64,000 nt of DNA. Origin: Adiantum capillus-veneris. Its lineage: Eukaryota > Streptophyta > Polypodiopsida > Polypodiales > Pteridaceae. Of this stretch, positions 48,401 to 52,644 are shown piece after piece. The stretch covers positions 123,990,817 to 124,054,816 of the forward strand of contig CM043958.1 of the NCBI GenBank assembly GCA_014529385.2. The letters run 5' to 3'. Below the pieces are notes generated by a model, which saw only the letters and a list, made by a program, of their open reading frames with translations, did not search any database and was not told the DNA's origin. The first letter of the stretch is position 1, and each line of letters begins with the position of its first letter. A program made the translations under genes and the position numbers.

Positions 48401-51400
48401 TTTGGAAGACTCAAGGGCCAGTCTAGCATATCTGTCTCTAATAGTATCCCAGAGGCTATGCACAAAGGAGAGATCAAAGGAGACTGATCTGGTAAGCGCC
48501 TCAATCTCCATAGGGGGGGCAGCTAGCTCTGCTTGAATGATAGCGTGAGGTACGGAGGCCTTGGCTCTAATCACTAGACACCAAGGGCCTCTCCATACGT
48601 CTCCAGCCATCCTGGCCTAAAGAAGGTCCCCATACCTGAACCCCATACATCATAGCTGAGGCAACTAAAGTATCAAAGAGCCATAACTTTGTTCAAAGTT
48701 CCTGGAACTGAACCTGCGAACACATCCTCTCCAAGCCTCCCAAGGCCGCATAAGCTCTAGTCAATCTAGTCTCTGTTGCTCTCACCAAAGAAAACCTCGG
48801 CCTAGTGAAGACTACCCCAAGGTACGTGTATGCATCTGTATACTCCACAGTATCCTGATAATATGTGAAAGTAGGTGCTGATCTCCTGATCCACTGTGGT
48901 GTGGTATTAAACACCATAACCTTGGTTTTACCAAGGTTTACAGGCAATGCAAGGTTTTACCAAGGTTTACAGAGAGAGAGATTGGTTGTGATTGGTTTAT
49001 TCATCGGAGATGAGATAACTTTTCATCATGGATTCTAATGAATTACCTATCGAGTGTTAGAGTTTCATCTACTGTCCCGTGATGGCTCTAGTATCTTCCA
49101 GGAGCAAATTAGGGGGTGAGGACTGTTTTGTAGGTGTGGCAGGACGTGTTTGAGGTAGACGTAATATTTTTTGGCGGTATGAGCTATATATGTGCCCACC
49201 CGGGAGGTTGGGATGACACAGACCCCTATTCCTATGTGCTTACGGGTGAGAGTCTCAATTTTGTAGAGGTTTTCAGTCTCTAGTGGCATGTTTTGGTGAT
49301 GTGGCATTAATGAACCTCGTAGGTTATTAGGTTGAGTTTGTATACGTATTAGAGGGCACTCCCATTTATGTGTGGTGGGGTTTTTGTGTGAGATGGGCGA
49401 GTGGGGTGAGTCCCTATATAGGGACTCCGTGCCTCCCCTCTTTGTACATCACATTGACTAGATCGCTAGCCTTTTGGGATCGCTACACTCTTTTTCTAGC
49501 GTTTCCTCTTCTCCTCTCTCTAGTGTTTTGAGATCGAACCATCATCTTCTCTGTAGCACTTGTATTTTGCAGCATTTTCTCTCAATGATCTCTCTTCTCC
49601 CTCACAGTGCTCTCATCTCCCGCTTGTGTACACTACAGTGTTGCGTTCTGCTTCCTTAGCACGCCGGAGGGCTGCCGATTGTCGAAAAGATGGCCACCCA
49701 TTGATTTGAGAATGGTTTGGAGGAGTTTCATTGTGTGGATCTAAGATCTGGTGGCTGCCTGTGATCAAGAGGAGTTGTGCTCGTAGTCGCAGACTTGATT
49801 TTCATTCGATTCACCTTTTCCGTTGCATCTTTGACATGGTATTAGAGCCACGGTGTGCTCTCAAGTCGGATTGGTGATTTGTGTGAGTTTTTGTAGTGGT
49901 TGTTTTTCGTGACAGAGAGGAGCATATGGCTGGTTGCTACTGTTTTTCACCCTCTTGGGGCTGATTTGATGCTGTTTGTGGTTGATTTAGAGAACCCTCT
50001 TCATTTCAACGGGTCCTAGCCAATTCACATGCCCAAGTTCTCATTAAGCATGGACGGGAGTGACGTTTTTGAAAAGAATTCAATCCATGATGAAGAAGTA
50101 TACGGGGAAGTTGCAAATGGAGGAACAAAGAGCGATGAGGATTGGGGAGATTGGTTGCAGTTTTACTCCGATGTTGGAGATCAACCAATCAAGATCCCTA
50201 ATCTACCCACCTTTCCTACAAATCAGCAATTGAATGGCCGTAGGACGCAGCAGGAGGGAAGCTATGAAGACGCGTCAATGCTCGGATTCGGTCATTCATC
50301 ATCCTCAATAGTACACCACCAGTAATCATTCACATACGATTGATGAAGGACTCAAAGACGATTTGGGAATGACTTGCTGCTTTATATGATCGAGTCTCCC
50401 TGATGAAGGGGATTGTTTGAAGGTGCAGTAGCAGATGCTAGAAGCCAAGTAGACAACCATGAGGGATCACATCAACAAGATGTAGGAACTCTAGTAGGAG
50501 ATACTTCAAATGGGCAAGAGGATTAGTTTGGAGGACATGGCCATTCAGCTTGTGGCCCAATTGCCTTCCCCTTCTATTTTTCACAGATTACGAGTGGTCG
50601 CTTGAATATTACTTGGGAGGAGATAGTCCCAATGGTATTGGACCAAGAGGAGCGGTTCAATAAGTCAGGAACACACATACTTAGTGCATGAAGGTTGAGG
50701 CGTTTCCAAAGAAGACTTGCAGATTCCTACCTTCTGTTTTATACACACTCAATTAATAACAAATACCCAACAATGGGTACTGTTAGTGGCGGTTTAGGGG
50801 CACCGACTCCCTCATGCAAACACACCCACTATTTTCTCCATCTCCCTTCATTCTCTGGTTTTGTTTAGTTATTTGGTTGTTTTGAAATCTTAAAGTGTAT
50901 CAAGTCTTGCAGATTGTGGTAGTTCACCGCTCTCGTGTTAGAGCACTTGCCAGAATTGTTATAGATAGGCTATGATCTCTAAAGAGAATAAGCTGCTAGA
51001 GGTGAAGAGAGTAAAAATTCTGGAGATATGAGGGCGATGCCCCAAAAAAGCTGGCCATATGCTGCATCTGCAAATATAGTGTGTGCGCGCGTGGGGGGGG
51101 GGGGGGGGGGGGGTGAGAAACAATTCCTTGTTGGAGATATTGTCATCGCCAAATGGGCCACCCTCTTGTTATGTGCTTGTAAACTTTCTACATAGTAATT
51201 AGAAGAAACACTCCTTAAGGCGTAGGAACCAGCCCATTTTCTGGTGCCAACTCTATTCTTCTCATTCTGTCCTTCAATAAGTGTTATGTTTGAGATTGAG
51301 GATTTTGATATTGTTGTGCAGACTTGCTTGTGACATTTCCTACCTTGTTAATGTTTGATGGAAGTGCAATTTCGGTCTGAAACTCTTTTCCATGCTTTGT

Positions 51401-52644
51401 AGTGTCCAGATTTGCAGCTTGTGCATGTTGAAACTATTGGGAATGATAAAGGGGATGGTGTAGCTGCTAGGCGTGACACCTCAAAGGTGTCTTTAGAAAG
51501 GTATCGACAGGTATGTAGGTGATATTTCTTTTGCTCTTCCAGAACTTTGTTGCAATGTTGCTATGTCTTTTCTCACCAAATTGCTTAGTTTCATGTTTTT
51601 TGTGCACTATCATCAATGCTTGTCCATGCCAATTAGGCACTGTAAGTAATAAACTGGTTTTGTCTGTTATAACTTATATGTTATGATAGATCTAGACAAC
51701 TTATGTGATTTCTAATCTGGTAATGTGATTAGTTGGTCTGTGGTCTGCTTATGATGCCAGAAAGTATTATCTATGTTTGCGACAAAAATTTGAGCATGGG
51801 ATAAAAAAGTCGCATTTCTTTTGTGTAATGATGCTGTTGCAAGCGTTTTGGGTGTAAATTTGTGGTCTTCTAAATATAAATCGTCAACTGTGCCAAAGTT
51901 AAAAGTTTATGCAGTCCAAGGCCGAGCACCTTTGCTGGTAAAACTTGAACCCATGTGGGCTTGGGAAGACAAGATGGACAGTGAGACGTAGAAAGTCATA
52001 GGCGTTTACAACTCAAAAACATGGAACACTGCTCTCTGAACCTCACTGATTAAGTTTTCCTTTACTTGGAAATTCTGTATGATGACACGTTGGAGAATAT
52101 ACAAATACATTGACAGATTTGGCAATCTGTGCAGGCTTCAAGATGCGTATTTGACATATTCCAGGAGTATGCTGACATCTGTGAGCGGGCAAGCATTGAT
52201 GAAGCTTATTTGGATGTAACCAAGAAGGTTAGGGCATTTCTTAGCTGTGGAGCTCAGCAGAGGGCATTTATTTTCTGGCTTTGGTATGGCCACTTCTCAT
52301 CATGTAGGTATGGATTGCCATGACTTTTTGGTTAGGTTGAAATTTTCATGACAAAAGCTTGCATGTGGAGTCAAGAGCTGGAACGTCTTCTTGGGAATCC
52401 CGAGGGAAAAGCTGGCATGGTTATTGAGAGTGGGTCATTTGATGTCTGTGATCTTGTTAATAGGAGGTGAGTTTTATTTTTTGTTCTGTTCAACTATTCA
52501 TGACCTGCAATATTGTTCCAAACCTCATCTTTATTAGACAAATTTTTCTGTATGTTACTGCAGTGCAGGTTATTAGCAGGAGCAATTGTAGCAGAACAGA
52601 TACGAAATGATGTCAGATCTAAGTTGGGGTACACTTGCTCAGTG
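14636..52644 (+). CDS. POLH: DNA polymerase eta-like translesion polymerase, 5' six exons
   Basis: This is a Y-family polymerase that copies past damaged bases such as UV dimers in the nucleus. Joined exons give about 192 residues of the palm/finger N-terminus. Near residue 13 is [10 protein letters not shown], with the first catalytic Asp. Next come [19 protein letters not shown] (fingers), [17 protein letters not shown] and ASIDEAYLD (the SIDE motif with the second catalytic acids). Last is [16 protein letters not shown] and LGYTCSV, just before the expected HNK-type segment. All junctions are GT/AG with matching phases (0,0,0,0,2,0). ATG 14636 is the first Met; Pol eta normally has few residues before this motif. 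The 3' half lies outside the window. No stop or frameshift occurs in the exons, so the gene may be functional despite a 36-kb intron of transposons. Confidence 0.85.
14794..14931 (+). CDS. POLH: POLH exon 2
   Basis: 46 codons after a 92-bp intron ending ACCCAG. It encodes [20 protein letters not shown] and then [14 protein letters not shown], the finger-domain segment that contacts the template base, and ends at ALRK. The donor is AAG|GTATTA, phase 0. Confidence 0.85.
15149..15223. repeat. (GA)n tract at the 3' end of LINE A
   Basis: About 75 bp of uninterrupted AG, reading (TC)n at the 3' end of the - strand LINE A. The last ~60 bp of LINE 3' end seen in the other copies is missing here. 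Confidence 0.9.
15413..15892 (-). pseudogene. LINE A C-terminal part with zinc motif
   Basis: 159 residues. The first Cys of the zinc motif lies just upstream in KICQL and continues [15 protein letters not shown], a Cys2-His-His-Cys-like pattern typical of LINE ORF C-termini after the RT. The rest is Arg-rich ([20 protein letters not shown]), ends [11 protein letters not shown], and is conserved in LINE B. It probably binds RNA or target DNA during target-primed reverse transcription. Confidence 0.6.
16361..16657 (-). pseudogene. LINE A post-RT connection segment
   Basis: Contains [20 protein letters not shown] and [20 protein letters not shown], the region between thumb and zinc motif in LINE ORFs. 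It lies in a different frame from the RT piece and shows 1-bp type damage. The same segment recurs in LINE C and LINE F. Confidence 0.6.
16767..17639 (-). pseudogene. LINE A reverse transcriptase domain
   Basis: 290 residues with the RT blocks in order. [19 protein letters not shown] is followed by [18 protein letters not shown], with the first catalytic Asp, and [20 protein letters not shown]. Then come [18 protein letters not shown] (YADD box) and [14 protein letters not shown]. The domain looks catalytically intact, but the frame ends in a stop in the thumb region. The ORF begins at the truncation point, so its Met is not the native start. Confidence 0.8.
17643..17696. repeat. (GA)n tract between LINE A and LINE B
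   Basis: 54 bp of GA. In - strand orientation it is the (TC)n tail of LINE B, and the 5'-truncated end of LINE A begins right after it. Confidence 0.95.
17697..18352 (-). mobile_element. LINE B, severely 5'-truncated
   Basis: It contains only the C-terminal ORF end and 3' UTR. 17859-18212 (-) encodes a homologue of the LINE A tail ([18 protein letters not shown]). The complete 3' terminus includes GGCCTTTTGAAGAC and then ATATCATC directly followed by (TC)n. The 5' end at 18352 abuts the next GA tract. Confidence 0.8.
18353..18430. repeat. (GA)n tract between LINE B and LINE C
   Basis: 78 bp of GA, the (TC)n tail of LINE C in - orientation. Confidence 0.95.
18431..18542 (-). mobile_element. 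LINE C, 3' terminal piece
   Basis: The conserved LINE 3' end (GGCCTTTTGAAGACG, then AATATAACATTTCATT and (TC)n). The element continues at 46705 on the far side of LARD-B, whose TSD CAAAA occurs at 18538-18542 and 46705-46709. Confidence 0.75.
18776..19970 (-). repeat. LARD-A 3' LTR
   Basis: 1,195 bp. In element sense it starts TGTCACGTGACA, a 12-bp perfect palindrome with a G-box CACGTG core, and ends TAACA. Inside are GAC/GAT trinucleotide runs (about 19085-19115) and repeated AAAACGCTAG-type words. Confidence 0.9.
19971..19992 (-). other. LARD-A polypurine tract
   Basis: The complement reads CTTTGAAAAGGAGGGGA directly before TGTCACGTGACA. The same tract adjoins LARD-B at 24310-24331. Confidence 0.8.
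19982..20638 (-). CDS. LARD-A C-terminal ORF, unknown
   Basis: 218 residues between the coiled-coil ORF and the PPT. The related LARD-B copy (24321-25000 area) keeps recognisably similar protein sequence. Shared segments include [30 protein letters not shown] and [17 protein letters not shown], although both copies have some frame damage. No family is recognised. The end is rich in basic residues. It could be the tail of the same polypeptide as 20790-21560, separated by a short decayed stretch. Confidence 0.4.
   Translation of the reverse strand: MIPFSRHDILYVEHVSLMDEHECMRIFHEKLRSLYVRKSHSMSLPWHDTVSERSHDSMSTKHGHFHCDLPQLIDFDQTEKIRSHCLHVFDERVVIPSLCSSTLYTQSLEKTRFFSFTIHGMGMFMVLCWRWFQEFSAMEILEDERSRSLDEVEARKEIQKTLCRFRRGPKKQALQTFMKFKYRSTHTAKWAGAESLPGFRMLLAISLDAIQFGTSTSL
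20790..21560 (-). CDS. LARD-A coiled-coil ORF (gag-like N-terminus)
   Basis: 256 residues. The N-terminus is built of repeated RTQDPQEP-like units, followed by [11 protein letters not shown], a Ser/Pro/Gly linker, and a long charged coiled coil (about residues 90-175: [20 protein letters not shown] and similar). A His/Asp-rich tail follows ([20 protein letters not shown]). The ITRSGMDT motif and coiled coil recur in LARD-B (33180-32878) and in the gag-bearing element E (57758-58200). It is therefore probably a gag N-terminal region that has lost capsid and zinc knuckle. It may co-assemble with a partner's Gag; that is inference. Confidence 0.55.
   Translation of the reverse strand: MNLRTQDQQEPKFLVDLRTQDPQEPTRTHDFRMIITRSGMDTSLGGDEHERGEEEFSPPGGFSDPSPSTTLIALTPMEELELLFMEQTLQRKARNAIRMAAIAREREQARLEAKERQATLDREFKEMERRHAENQARQAEFDRKNKALKEQSDQQNKEMLRLFSPSPAQMHQNREKETLSVSSSPKHDTQDLHDCVKHDDDLIDHDKHDELHEEHVIVHKDDVLVDAFPREATLVVDSINHEEPILAFESRSKEPP
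21465..21745 (-). repeat. Coding minisatellite in LARD-A
   Basis: Degenerate tandem GGGTTCTTGAGG-type units. The word TTGATTCGTGAGAATCT recurs at 21601, 21643 and 21693 (periods 42 and 50 bp). On the - strand it encodes repeats such as [13 protein letters not shown]. Confidence 0.75.
22088..22099 (-). other. LARD-A primer binding site
   Basis: The complement reads TGGTATCAGAGC, one base from the LTR end at 22101. It matches the 3' end of initiator tRNA-Met, the usual primer in plant LTR elements. Confidence 0.9.
22101..23293 (-). repeat. LARD-A 5' LTR
   Basis: 1,193 bp, nearly identical to 18776-19970. It ends at the primer site (22100) and at TSD CCCAC (23294). Confidence 0.9.
24758..25300 (-). 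CDS. LARD-B interior ORF, His/Asp-rich
   Basis: 180 residues, homologous to the LARD-A tail region. It has tandem [10 protein letters not shown] / [17 protein letters not shown] repeats, then [19 protein letters not shown] and [11 protein letters not shown]. Gypsy-1 inserted just upstream (TSD ATCAT 25312-25316), separating it from its coiled-coil half at 32553-33291. Function unknown. Confidence 0.45.
   Translation of the reverse strand: MHDNDEHDDLDDKDKHDDLHDDQDVFSHKHDDLYDQDVIVHKDDGLVDAFSSEANLLAGSIKHNEPILALEPRSTEPLQEVLCVRMIRQHALFECFIRDRFLYFSQRLFVIPFPRHAILYVELDSLMDEHGCMRISHKKMKCLHSRKSHFMFLPWYDTVVERAQESMTPSIGFSIVFCQS
25317..25676 (-). repeat. Gypsy-1 3' LTR
   Basis: 360 bp, ending TTTGTGACA at 25676. 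The left terminus reads TTTAATAGAC, where the partner has TGTAACAGAC (two mutations). It contains two telo-box units versus four in the 5' LTR. Both LTRs lack the ~150-bp box-bearing segment present in 29209-30320 and 46997-47694. Confidence 0.85.
25677..25695 (-). other. Gypsy-1 polypurine tract
   Basis: The complement reads CTTTCAAGAGGGGGGGTA next to TGTCACAAAG. The same tract lies at 29729-29746 inside the large palindrome and at 55669-55687 in the TRIM-like element. Confidence 0.85.
26270..27446 (-). pseudogene. Gypsy-1 integrase and chromodomain-like C-terminus, broken
   Basis: 27174-27446 has the HHCC zinc region, ending [19 protein letters not shown], and the start of the core ([10 protein letters not shown]). 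A deletion around 27100-27172 removes the first catalytic Asp region. 26828-27097 resumes with [13 protein letters not shown] and [14 protein letters not shown]. Around 26270-26516 frames contain [15 protein letters not shown], then [15 protein letters not shown], a chromodomain-like segment that would direct insertion to chromatin marks. It is dead as an integrase. Confidence 0.75.
27403..28077 (-). pseudogene. Gypsy-1 RNase H domain
   Basis: It continues the RT frame after one TGA near 28099. It contains [39 protein letters not shown] and [16 protein letters not shown], then [11 protein letters not shown]. These are the standard Ty3 RNase H segments. It cleaves the RNA strand during cDNA synthesis. 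Confidence 0.8.
28102..28878 (-). pseudogene. Gypsy-1 reverse transcriptase
   Basis: 258 residues with RT blocks: [59 protein letters not shown] and [11 protein letters not shown], where the usual YLDD reads FFDD. It then has [15 protein letters not shown]. Both catalytic Asp of the DD pair remain. The domain is nearly intact; the product is truncated by the stop after RRFI. Confidence 0.85.
29209..30320. mobile_element. 1.1-kb palindromic LTR insertion with U5 ends at both termini
   Basis: It starts TGTAACAGACTTGG and ends CCAAGTCTGTTACA, and is flanked by GTCAG at 29204-29208 and 30321-30325. The right arm is a complete + oriented LTR (29747-30320) preceded by its PPT and ~60 bp of interior. 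The left arm (29209 to about 29684) is the same LTR inverted, missing its outermost U3. The arms match over about 450 bp. The centre joins ATTAGGGTTT to ATGGCTTTTGTCGG. Because GGTTT precedes ATGG in the normal interior, the switch has about 5 nt of microhomology. The flanks show one integration event. Confidence 0.85.
29774..29849 (+). repeat. Four 19-bp telo-box units in an LTR
   Basis: Unit AGAAACCCTAATTTCTGCC repeated four times head to tail. Each holds the plant telo-box AAACCCTAA between short AGAAA/TTTCT arms. The same array in varying copy number is in gypsy-1 LTRs (25617-25650 and 32447-32516). Confidence 0.9.
30594..30636 (-). other. Gypsy-1 gag CCHC zinc knuckle
   Basis: On the - strand: [14 protein letters not shown], a perfect CX2CX4HX4C, preceded by [15 protein letters not shown]. 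It binds RNA in the particle. Confidence 0.85.
30727..32078 (-). pseudogene. Gypsy-1 gag
   Basis: The start is taken at ATG 32078 ([10 protein letters not shown]), 58 bp after the primer site. A TAG near 31760 and a shift near 31390 break it. Order: acidic N-terminus, then a Lys/Ser-rich low-complexity stretch ([20 protein letters not shown] area). The capsid (30727-31251) follows, with [15 protein letters not shown] and [13 protein letters not shown], then INAYCERFW, then the zinc knuckle at 30594-30636. This matches the retrotransposon gag fold. Confidence 0.75.
32136..32147 (-). other. Gypsy-1 primer binding site
   Basis: The complement reads TGGTATCAGAGC, one base from the LTR end at 32149; initiator tRNA-Met type. 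Confidence 0.9.
32149..32547 (-). repeat. Gypsy-1 5' LTR
   Basis: 399 bp, TGTAACAG...TGTGACA in plus-strand reading. It is about 39 bp longer than the 3' LTR, accounted for by two more 19-bp telo-box units. Confidence 0.9.
32553..33291 (-). pseudogene. LARD-B coiled-coil ORF with in-frame 213-bp duplication
   Basis: 32878-33291 encodes repeated PQEP units, [26 protein letters not shown] and a coiled coil ([20 protein letters not shown]), ending in a stop after KKEWQP. The coiled-coil segment is repeated at a 213-bp (71-codon) period (about 32621-32833 and 32834-33046). It is the 5' half of the ORF continued at 24758-25300. Confidence 0.55.
33618..33629 (-). other. LARD-B primer binding site
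   Basis: The complement reads TGGTATCAAAGC, one mismatch to the initiator tRNA-Met site, one base from the LTR start at 33631. Confidence 0.8.
33723..33872. mobile_element. 150-bp U5-U5 LTR palindrome
   Basis: It starts TGTAACAAACTTGG and ends CCAAGTTTGTTACA. Arms of about 64 bp are perfect inverted copies of the terminal U5 of the gypsy-1 LTR superfamily (long form, with CAACCGCGACAGCACC), around a ~22-bp loop. TSD GAGAG is at 33718-33722 and 33873-33877. The empty site is seen in the sister LTR at 18630-18634 (GGGAGAGCCTTCC). It looks like a MITE but is made of LTR sequence. The turn point shares TTTG microhomology. Confidence 0.9.
34132..34545 (+). repeat. Gypsy-2 left LTR
   Basis: 414 bp, starting TGTCACGATTGTGACG (GTCAC inverted around GATT) and ending TTCTTCACA. 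U3 holds CTATTCGGCGAATAG and related CGGCGAATGG palindrome-like modules. A TATA box TATATAAG lies at 34411. Confidence 0.9.
34411..34418 (+). promoter_or_regulatory. Gypsy-2 LTR TATA box
   Basis: TATATAAG about 280 bp into the LTR, downstream of the palindromic U3 modules; conserved in the other LTR copies. Confidence 0.6.
34547..34558 (+). other. Gypsy-2 primer binding site
   Basis: TGGTATCAGAGC one base after the LTR; initiator tRNA-Met type. Confidence 0.9.
35233..35882 (+). pseudogene. Gypsy-2 extra 5' ORF (ORF1), frameshifted copy
   Basis: It begins [17 protein letters not shown] at 35233. A small deletion near 35330 shifts the frame, and 35343-35882 continues with [20 protein letters not shown] and [20 protein letters not shown], then [18 protein letters not shown]. 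The stop is 7 nt before the gag ATG at 35890, a compact arrangement. The homologue at 41767-42423 (-) is intact. No family recognised. Confidence 0.55.
35890..36940 (+). pseudogene. Gypsy-2 gag (plus copy)
   Basis: ATG 35890 opens [24 protein letters not shown] at about 35980, a stop near 36170 and shifts near 36540 break it. The capsid core (36228-36530) has [40 protein letters not shown] and [20 protein letters not shown], typical gypsy gag. An Arg/Asn-rich tail follows up to the inversion junction near 36940. Confidence 0.75.
36922..37815 (-). pseudogene. Gypsy-2 duplicated zinc knuckle and protease (minus)
   Basis: 297 residues: [13 protein letters not shown] knuckle, then [15 protein letters not shown] with an intact D-S-G triad, then [12 protein letters not shown]. 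It duplicates the segment at about 40270-41130. It is fused at its 5' side to the end of integrase (YRLELPPTW, near 37800) and at its 3' side to the plus-strand gag. It is therefore a rearranged copy, not a normal gene. Confidence 0.75.
37800..38941 (-). pseudogene. Gypsy-2 integrase (minus copy)
   Basis: 38504-38941 has the zinc region ([16 protein letters not shown]) and the start of the core (SMDFITTLP). 38263-38484 has [13 protein letters not shown] with the second catalytic Asp and [13 protein letters not shown]. 37897-38250 has [14 protein letters not shown]. Stops and small indels separate the pieces. It ends abruptly at YRLELPPTW. Confidence 0.75.
38938..40092 (-). CDS. Gypsy-2 reverse transcriptase-RNase H
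   Basis: 384 residues, uninterrupted. RT blocks: [56 protein letters not shown] and [13 protein letters not shown] (intact YLDD). RNase H follows with [20 protein letters not shown] and [13 protein letters not shown], then [12 protein letters not shown]. It looks catalytically competent and is the best preserved enzyme of the window's elements. It overlaps the gag-protease ORF end (40062), where a 1-base change of frame occurs in a T run. Confidence 0.85.
   Translation of the reverse strand: MRLCIDYRALNKLTIKNKFPLPRIDELFDQLLGAKVFSKIDLKSGYHQIRIKAGDEYITAFRTKYGHYEFLVIPFGLTNALASFMTLMNEIFDPYLDKFVIIYLDDILVFSKDIAEHKEHLRLVFLVLRTNVLYVNKKKSEFFKDRIEYLGHVISADGIAVDPQKIKVIMEWPLPTTIFDVRSFLGLANFYHTKVYRFSDIVAPLSELTKFDKLAWSLEAEKSFNDLKQALTTTPIMAIADPTKPFIVMTDVSDRASGGVLMQNDRVIAFDSKKFTAIQIRYPVYDKKFIAIVHAYRTWKHYLLGADSVVKTDHQSLQYIFTQPVINPRQGRWVEFLANFHMVIEYVLGLQNSVADALSRMPQATNMAISTATFDIRDCFKMNT
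40062..41651 (-). pseudogene. Gypsy-2 gag-protease (minus copy)
   Basis: 529 residues open. It runs from the gag capsid ([40 protein letters not shown]) through protease ([25 protein letters not shown]) to the linker and start of RT ([20 protein letters not shown]). Near 41133 the capsid jumps directly to the zinc-knuckle DNA, read in a wrong frame. A deletion of several hundred bp has therefore removed the Gag C-terminus but kept an open frame. The native ATG (equivalent of 35890) reads ATA here. Confidence 0.75.
41767..42423 (-). CDS. Gypsy-2 extra 5' ORF (ORF1), intact copy
   Basis: ATG 42423 is the best start by comparison with the plus copy ([15 protein letters not shown]); 218 residues. 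The middle is a Pro/Glu/Ile repeat ([20 protein letters not shown]); then [20 protein letters not shown] and [18 protein letters not shown]; the tail is acidic and ends [10 protein letters not shown]. It lies between the leader and gag. Its role is unknown. Extra ORFs before gag are known in Tat/Ogre elements, but this element has chromodomain-like and initiator-Met features. Confidence 0.6.
   Translation of the reverse strand: MDDDAYDVPVPYLSYVDNMPEEILHENPPPREIKLISDSLEPDIILILDSPEPEIAEIPASIPIPAPVPEQAVPEVPEGIPSPTYSPEPLNPLEREYLVHISQRRFGFQRWSVWRITIRCKQTELPRYKFLLTRFPFVAHHIPACYVDNLSEIQTSHTLISFHAEEVVPNYTPLTPELDKIEDFTKDDPAFAEFAEPLHTPPTLHTGWSFLASPRYEL
43098..43109 (-). other. Gypsy-2 primer binding site (minus copy)
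   Basis: The complement reads TGGTATCAGAGC, one base from the internal LTR at 43111. Confidence 0.9.
43111..43686 (-). repeat. Gypsy-2 internal minus-strand LTR with MITE
   Basis: The same LTR as 34132 in inverted orientation, enlarged by a 155-bp insertion (43309-43463). Its U3 start does not reach TGTCAC. Near GAAGAACACG (43677-43686) it passes into a second partial inverted LTR end (to about 43785). The shared word GAAGAACACG occurs at both LTR extremities, so the join is by microhomology. Confidence 0.8.
43309..43463. mobile_element. hAT-like MITE in the LTR
   Basis: 155 bp flanked by the 8-bp direct repeat GACCCTAG (43301-43308 and 43464-43471), absent from the sister LTRs. The ends CATAGTAACAGG and (complement) TATAGTTACCAG are imperfect inverted repeats. 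The body is rich in GTTCCCGTTCC words. An 8-bp TSD fits hAT; no coding. Confidence 0.75.
43786..45217 (+). pseudogene. Gypsy-2 integrase and chromodomain-like end (plus copy)
   Basis: The sequence reads in from [18 protein letters not shown]. It then has a damaged zinc region, the core with [20 protein letters not shown] and [13 protein letters not shown], and [16 protein letters not shown]. 44777-45217 gives [30 protein letters not shown] and [16 protein letters not shown], a chromodomain-like module. Stops near 43926 and 44107 and a missing stretch near 44010 break it. This is the true 3' half of the outer element. Confidence 0.75.
45240..45248 (+). other. Gypsy-2 polypurine tract
   Basis: GGGAGGGAA immediately before the LTR start TGTCACGATT at 45249. 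Confidence 0.8.
45249..45668 (+). repeat. Gypsy-2 right LTR
   Basis: 420 bp, matching the left LTR with few differences; ends TTCTTCACA before TSD GCTAA. Confidence 0.9.
45971..46230. repeat. 130-bp tandem duplication in the LARD-B 5' LTR
   Basis: Copies 45971-46100 and 46101-46230 share GCTGATTTGGGATTCTGCGG and GCTAACGCTAGGG words. It accounts for the length excess of this LTR over its partner. Confidence 0.8.
46705..48974 (-). mobile_element. LINE C main body, 5'-truncated
   Basis: It continues LINE C beyond LARD-B. On the - strand, 48693-48947 encodes [20 protein letters not shown] and [16 protein letters not shown] (RT thumb). 48398-48610 encodes the connection segment ([20 protein letters not shown]). 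48003-48374 encodes [20 protein letters not shown], with a decayed zinc motif just downstream. The sequence is truncated near 48974, beside a short direct repeat (AAGGTTTTACCAAGGTTTAC) and a GA run. A solo LTR interrupts it at 46997. Confidence 0.75.
46997..47694 (-). repeat. Solo LTR of the gypsy-1 superfamily (long form)
   Basis: 698 bp, TGTAACAG...TTTGTTACA, TSD GAGTG at 46992-46996 and 47695-47699. No internal sequence, so probably left by LTR-LTR recombination. It carries the conserved box (47123-47158) and TTAGGG-type telo-box words at 47560-47640. Confidence 0.9.
49073..49836 (+). repeat. 5' LTR of a copia-like element
   Basis: 764 bp with TGTC at the start and GACA at the end, followed directly by a primer site. 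A palindromic TATA region TCCCTATATAGGGA is at 49411-49424. No 3' LTR was found. Confidence 0.7.
49837..49849 (+). other. Copia-like primer binding site
   Basis: TGGTATTAGAGCC, one mismatch to the initiator tRNA-Met site, contiguous with the LTR end. Confidence 0.8.
50000..50700 (+). pseudogene. Copia-like gag remnant
   Basis: Frames read LHFNGS at 50000, then pieces resembling [17 protein letters not shown], and [20 protein letters not shown] (50512-50571). [20 protein letters not shown] (about 50605-50664) follows. This fits the gag of copia elements, with several stops and indels. 50029-50325 is an open 98-residue frame in this zone without a motif; it may be unrelated. Confidence 0.5.
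51093..51113 (+). repeat. 21-nt poly(G) tract
   Basis: An unbroken run of G after a TGTGTGCGCGCGT alternating stretch, about 290 bp before POLH exon 3. Such runs are rare and can form G-quadruplexes; length may be affected by sequencing error. Confidence 0.85.
51403..51510 (+). CDS. POLH: POLH exon 3
   Basis: 36 codons, CPDLQLVHV to VSLERYRQ. Acceptor CTTTGTAG|TGT, donor CAG|GTATGT, phase 0 on both sides. It continues ...ADALRK from exon 2 as in other Pol eta proteins. Confidence 0.85.
52135..52227 (+). CDS. POLH: POLH exon 4
   Basis: 31 codons, [20 protein letters not shown] then [11 protein letters not shown]. It includes the SIDE catalytic motif. Acceptor TGTGCAG, donor AAG|GTTAGG, phase 0. 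Confidence 0.85.
52336..52466 (+). CDS. POLH: POLH exon 5
   Basis: 43 codons plus 2 nt: [20 protein letters not shown] to FDVCDLVNR. Acceptor TTGGTTAG, donor AG|GTGAGT. It covers the variable insert between the SIDE motif and the next helix. The exact 5' edge is less certain than the others. Confidence 0.7.
52569..52644 (+). CDS. POLH: POLH exon 6
   Basis: [20 protein letters not shown] then GYTCSV. Acceptor AGTGCAG; the first G completes an Arg codon from exon 5. Donor GTG|GTAACC, phase 0. The next expected segment (GI-x-HNK) is not found to 64000. Confidence 0.8.

Larger units (their letters stand above)
14932..51402 (+). other. POLH intron 2, 36,471 bp, filled with nested retroelements
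   Basis: Donor GTATTA at 14932 and acceptor TTTGTAG ending 51402 join ...DALRK to CPDLQLVHV..., a continuous Pol eta sequence. The intron contains three LINE fragments, two LARD-type elements, two gypsy elements, two LTR palindromes, a MITE, a solo LTR and a copia-like relic. Most are on the - strand relative to POLH. Confidence 0.8.
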
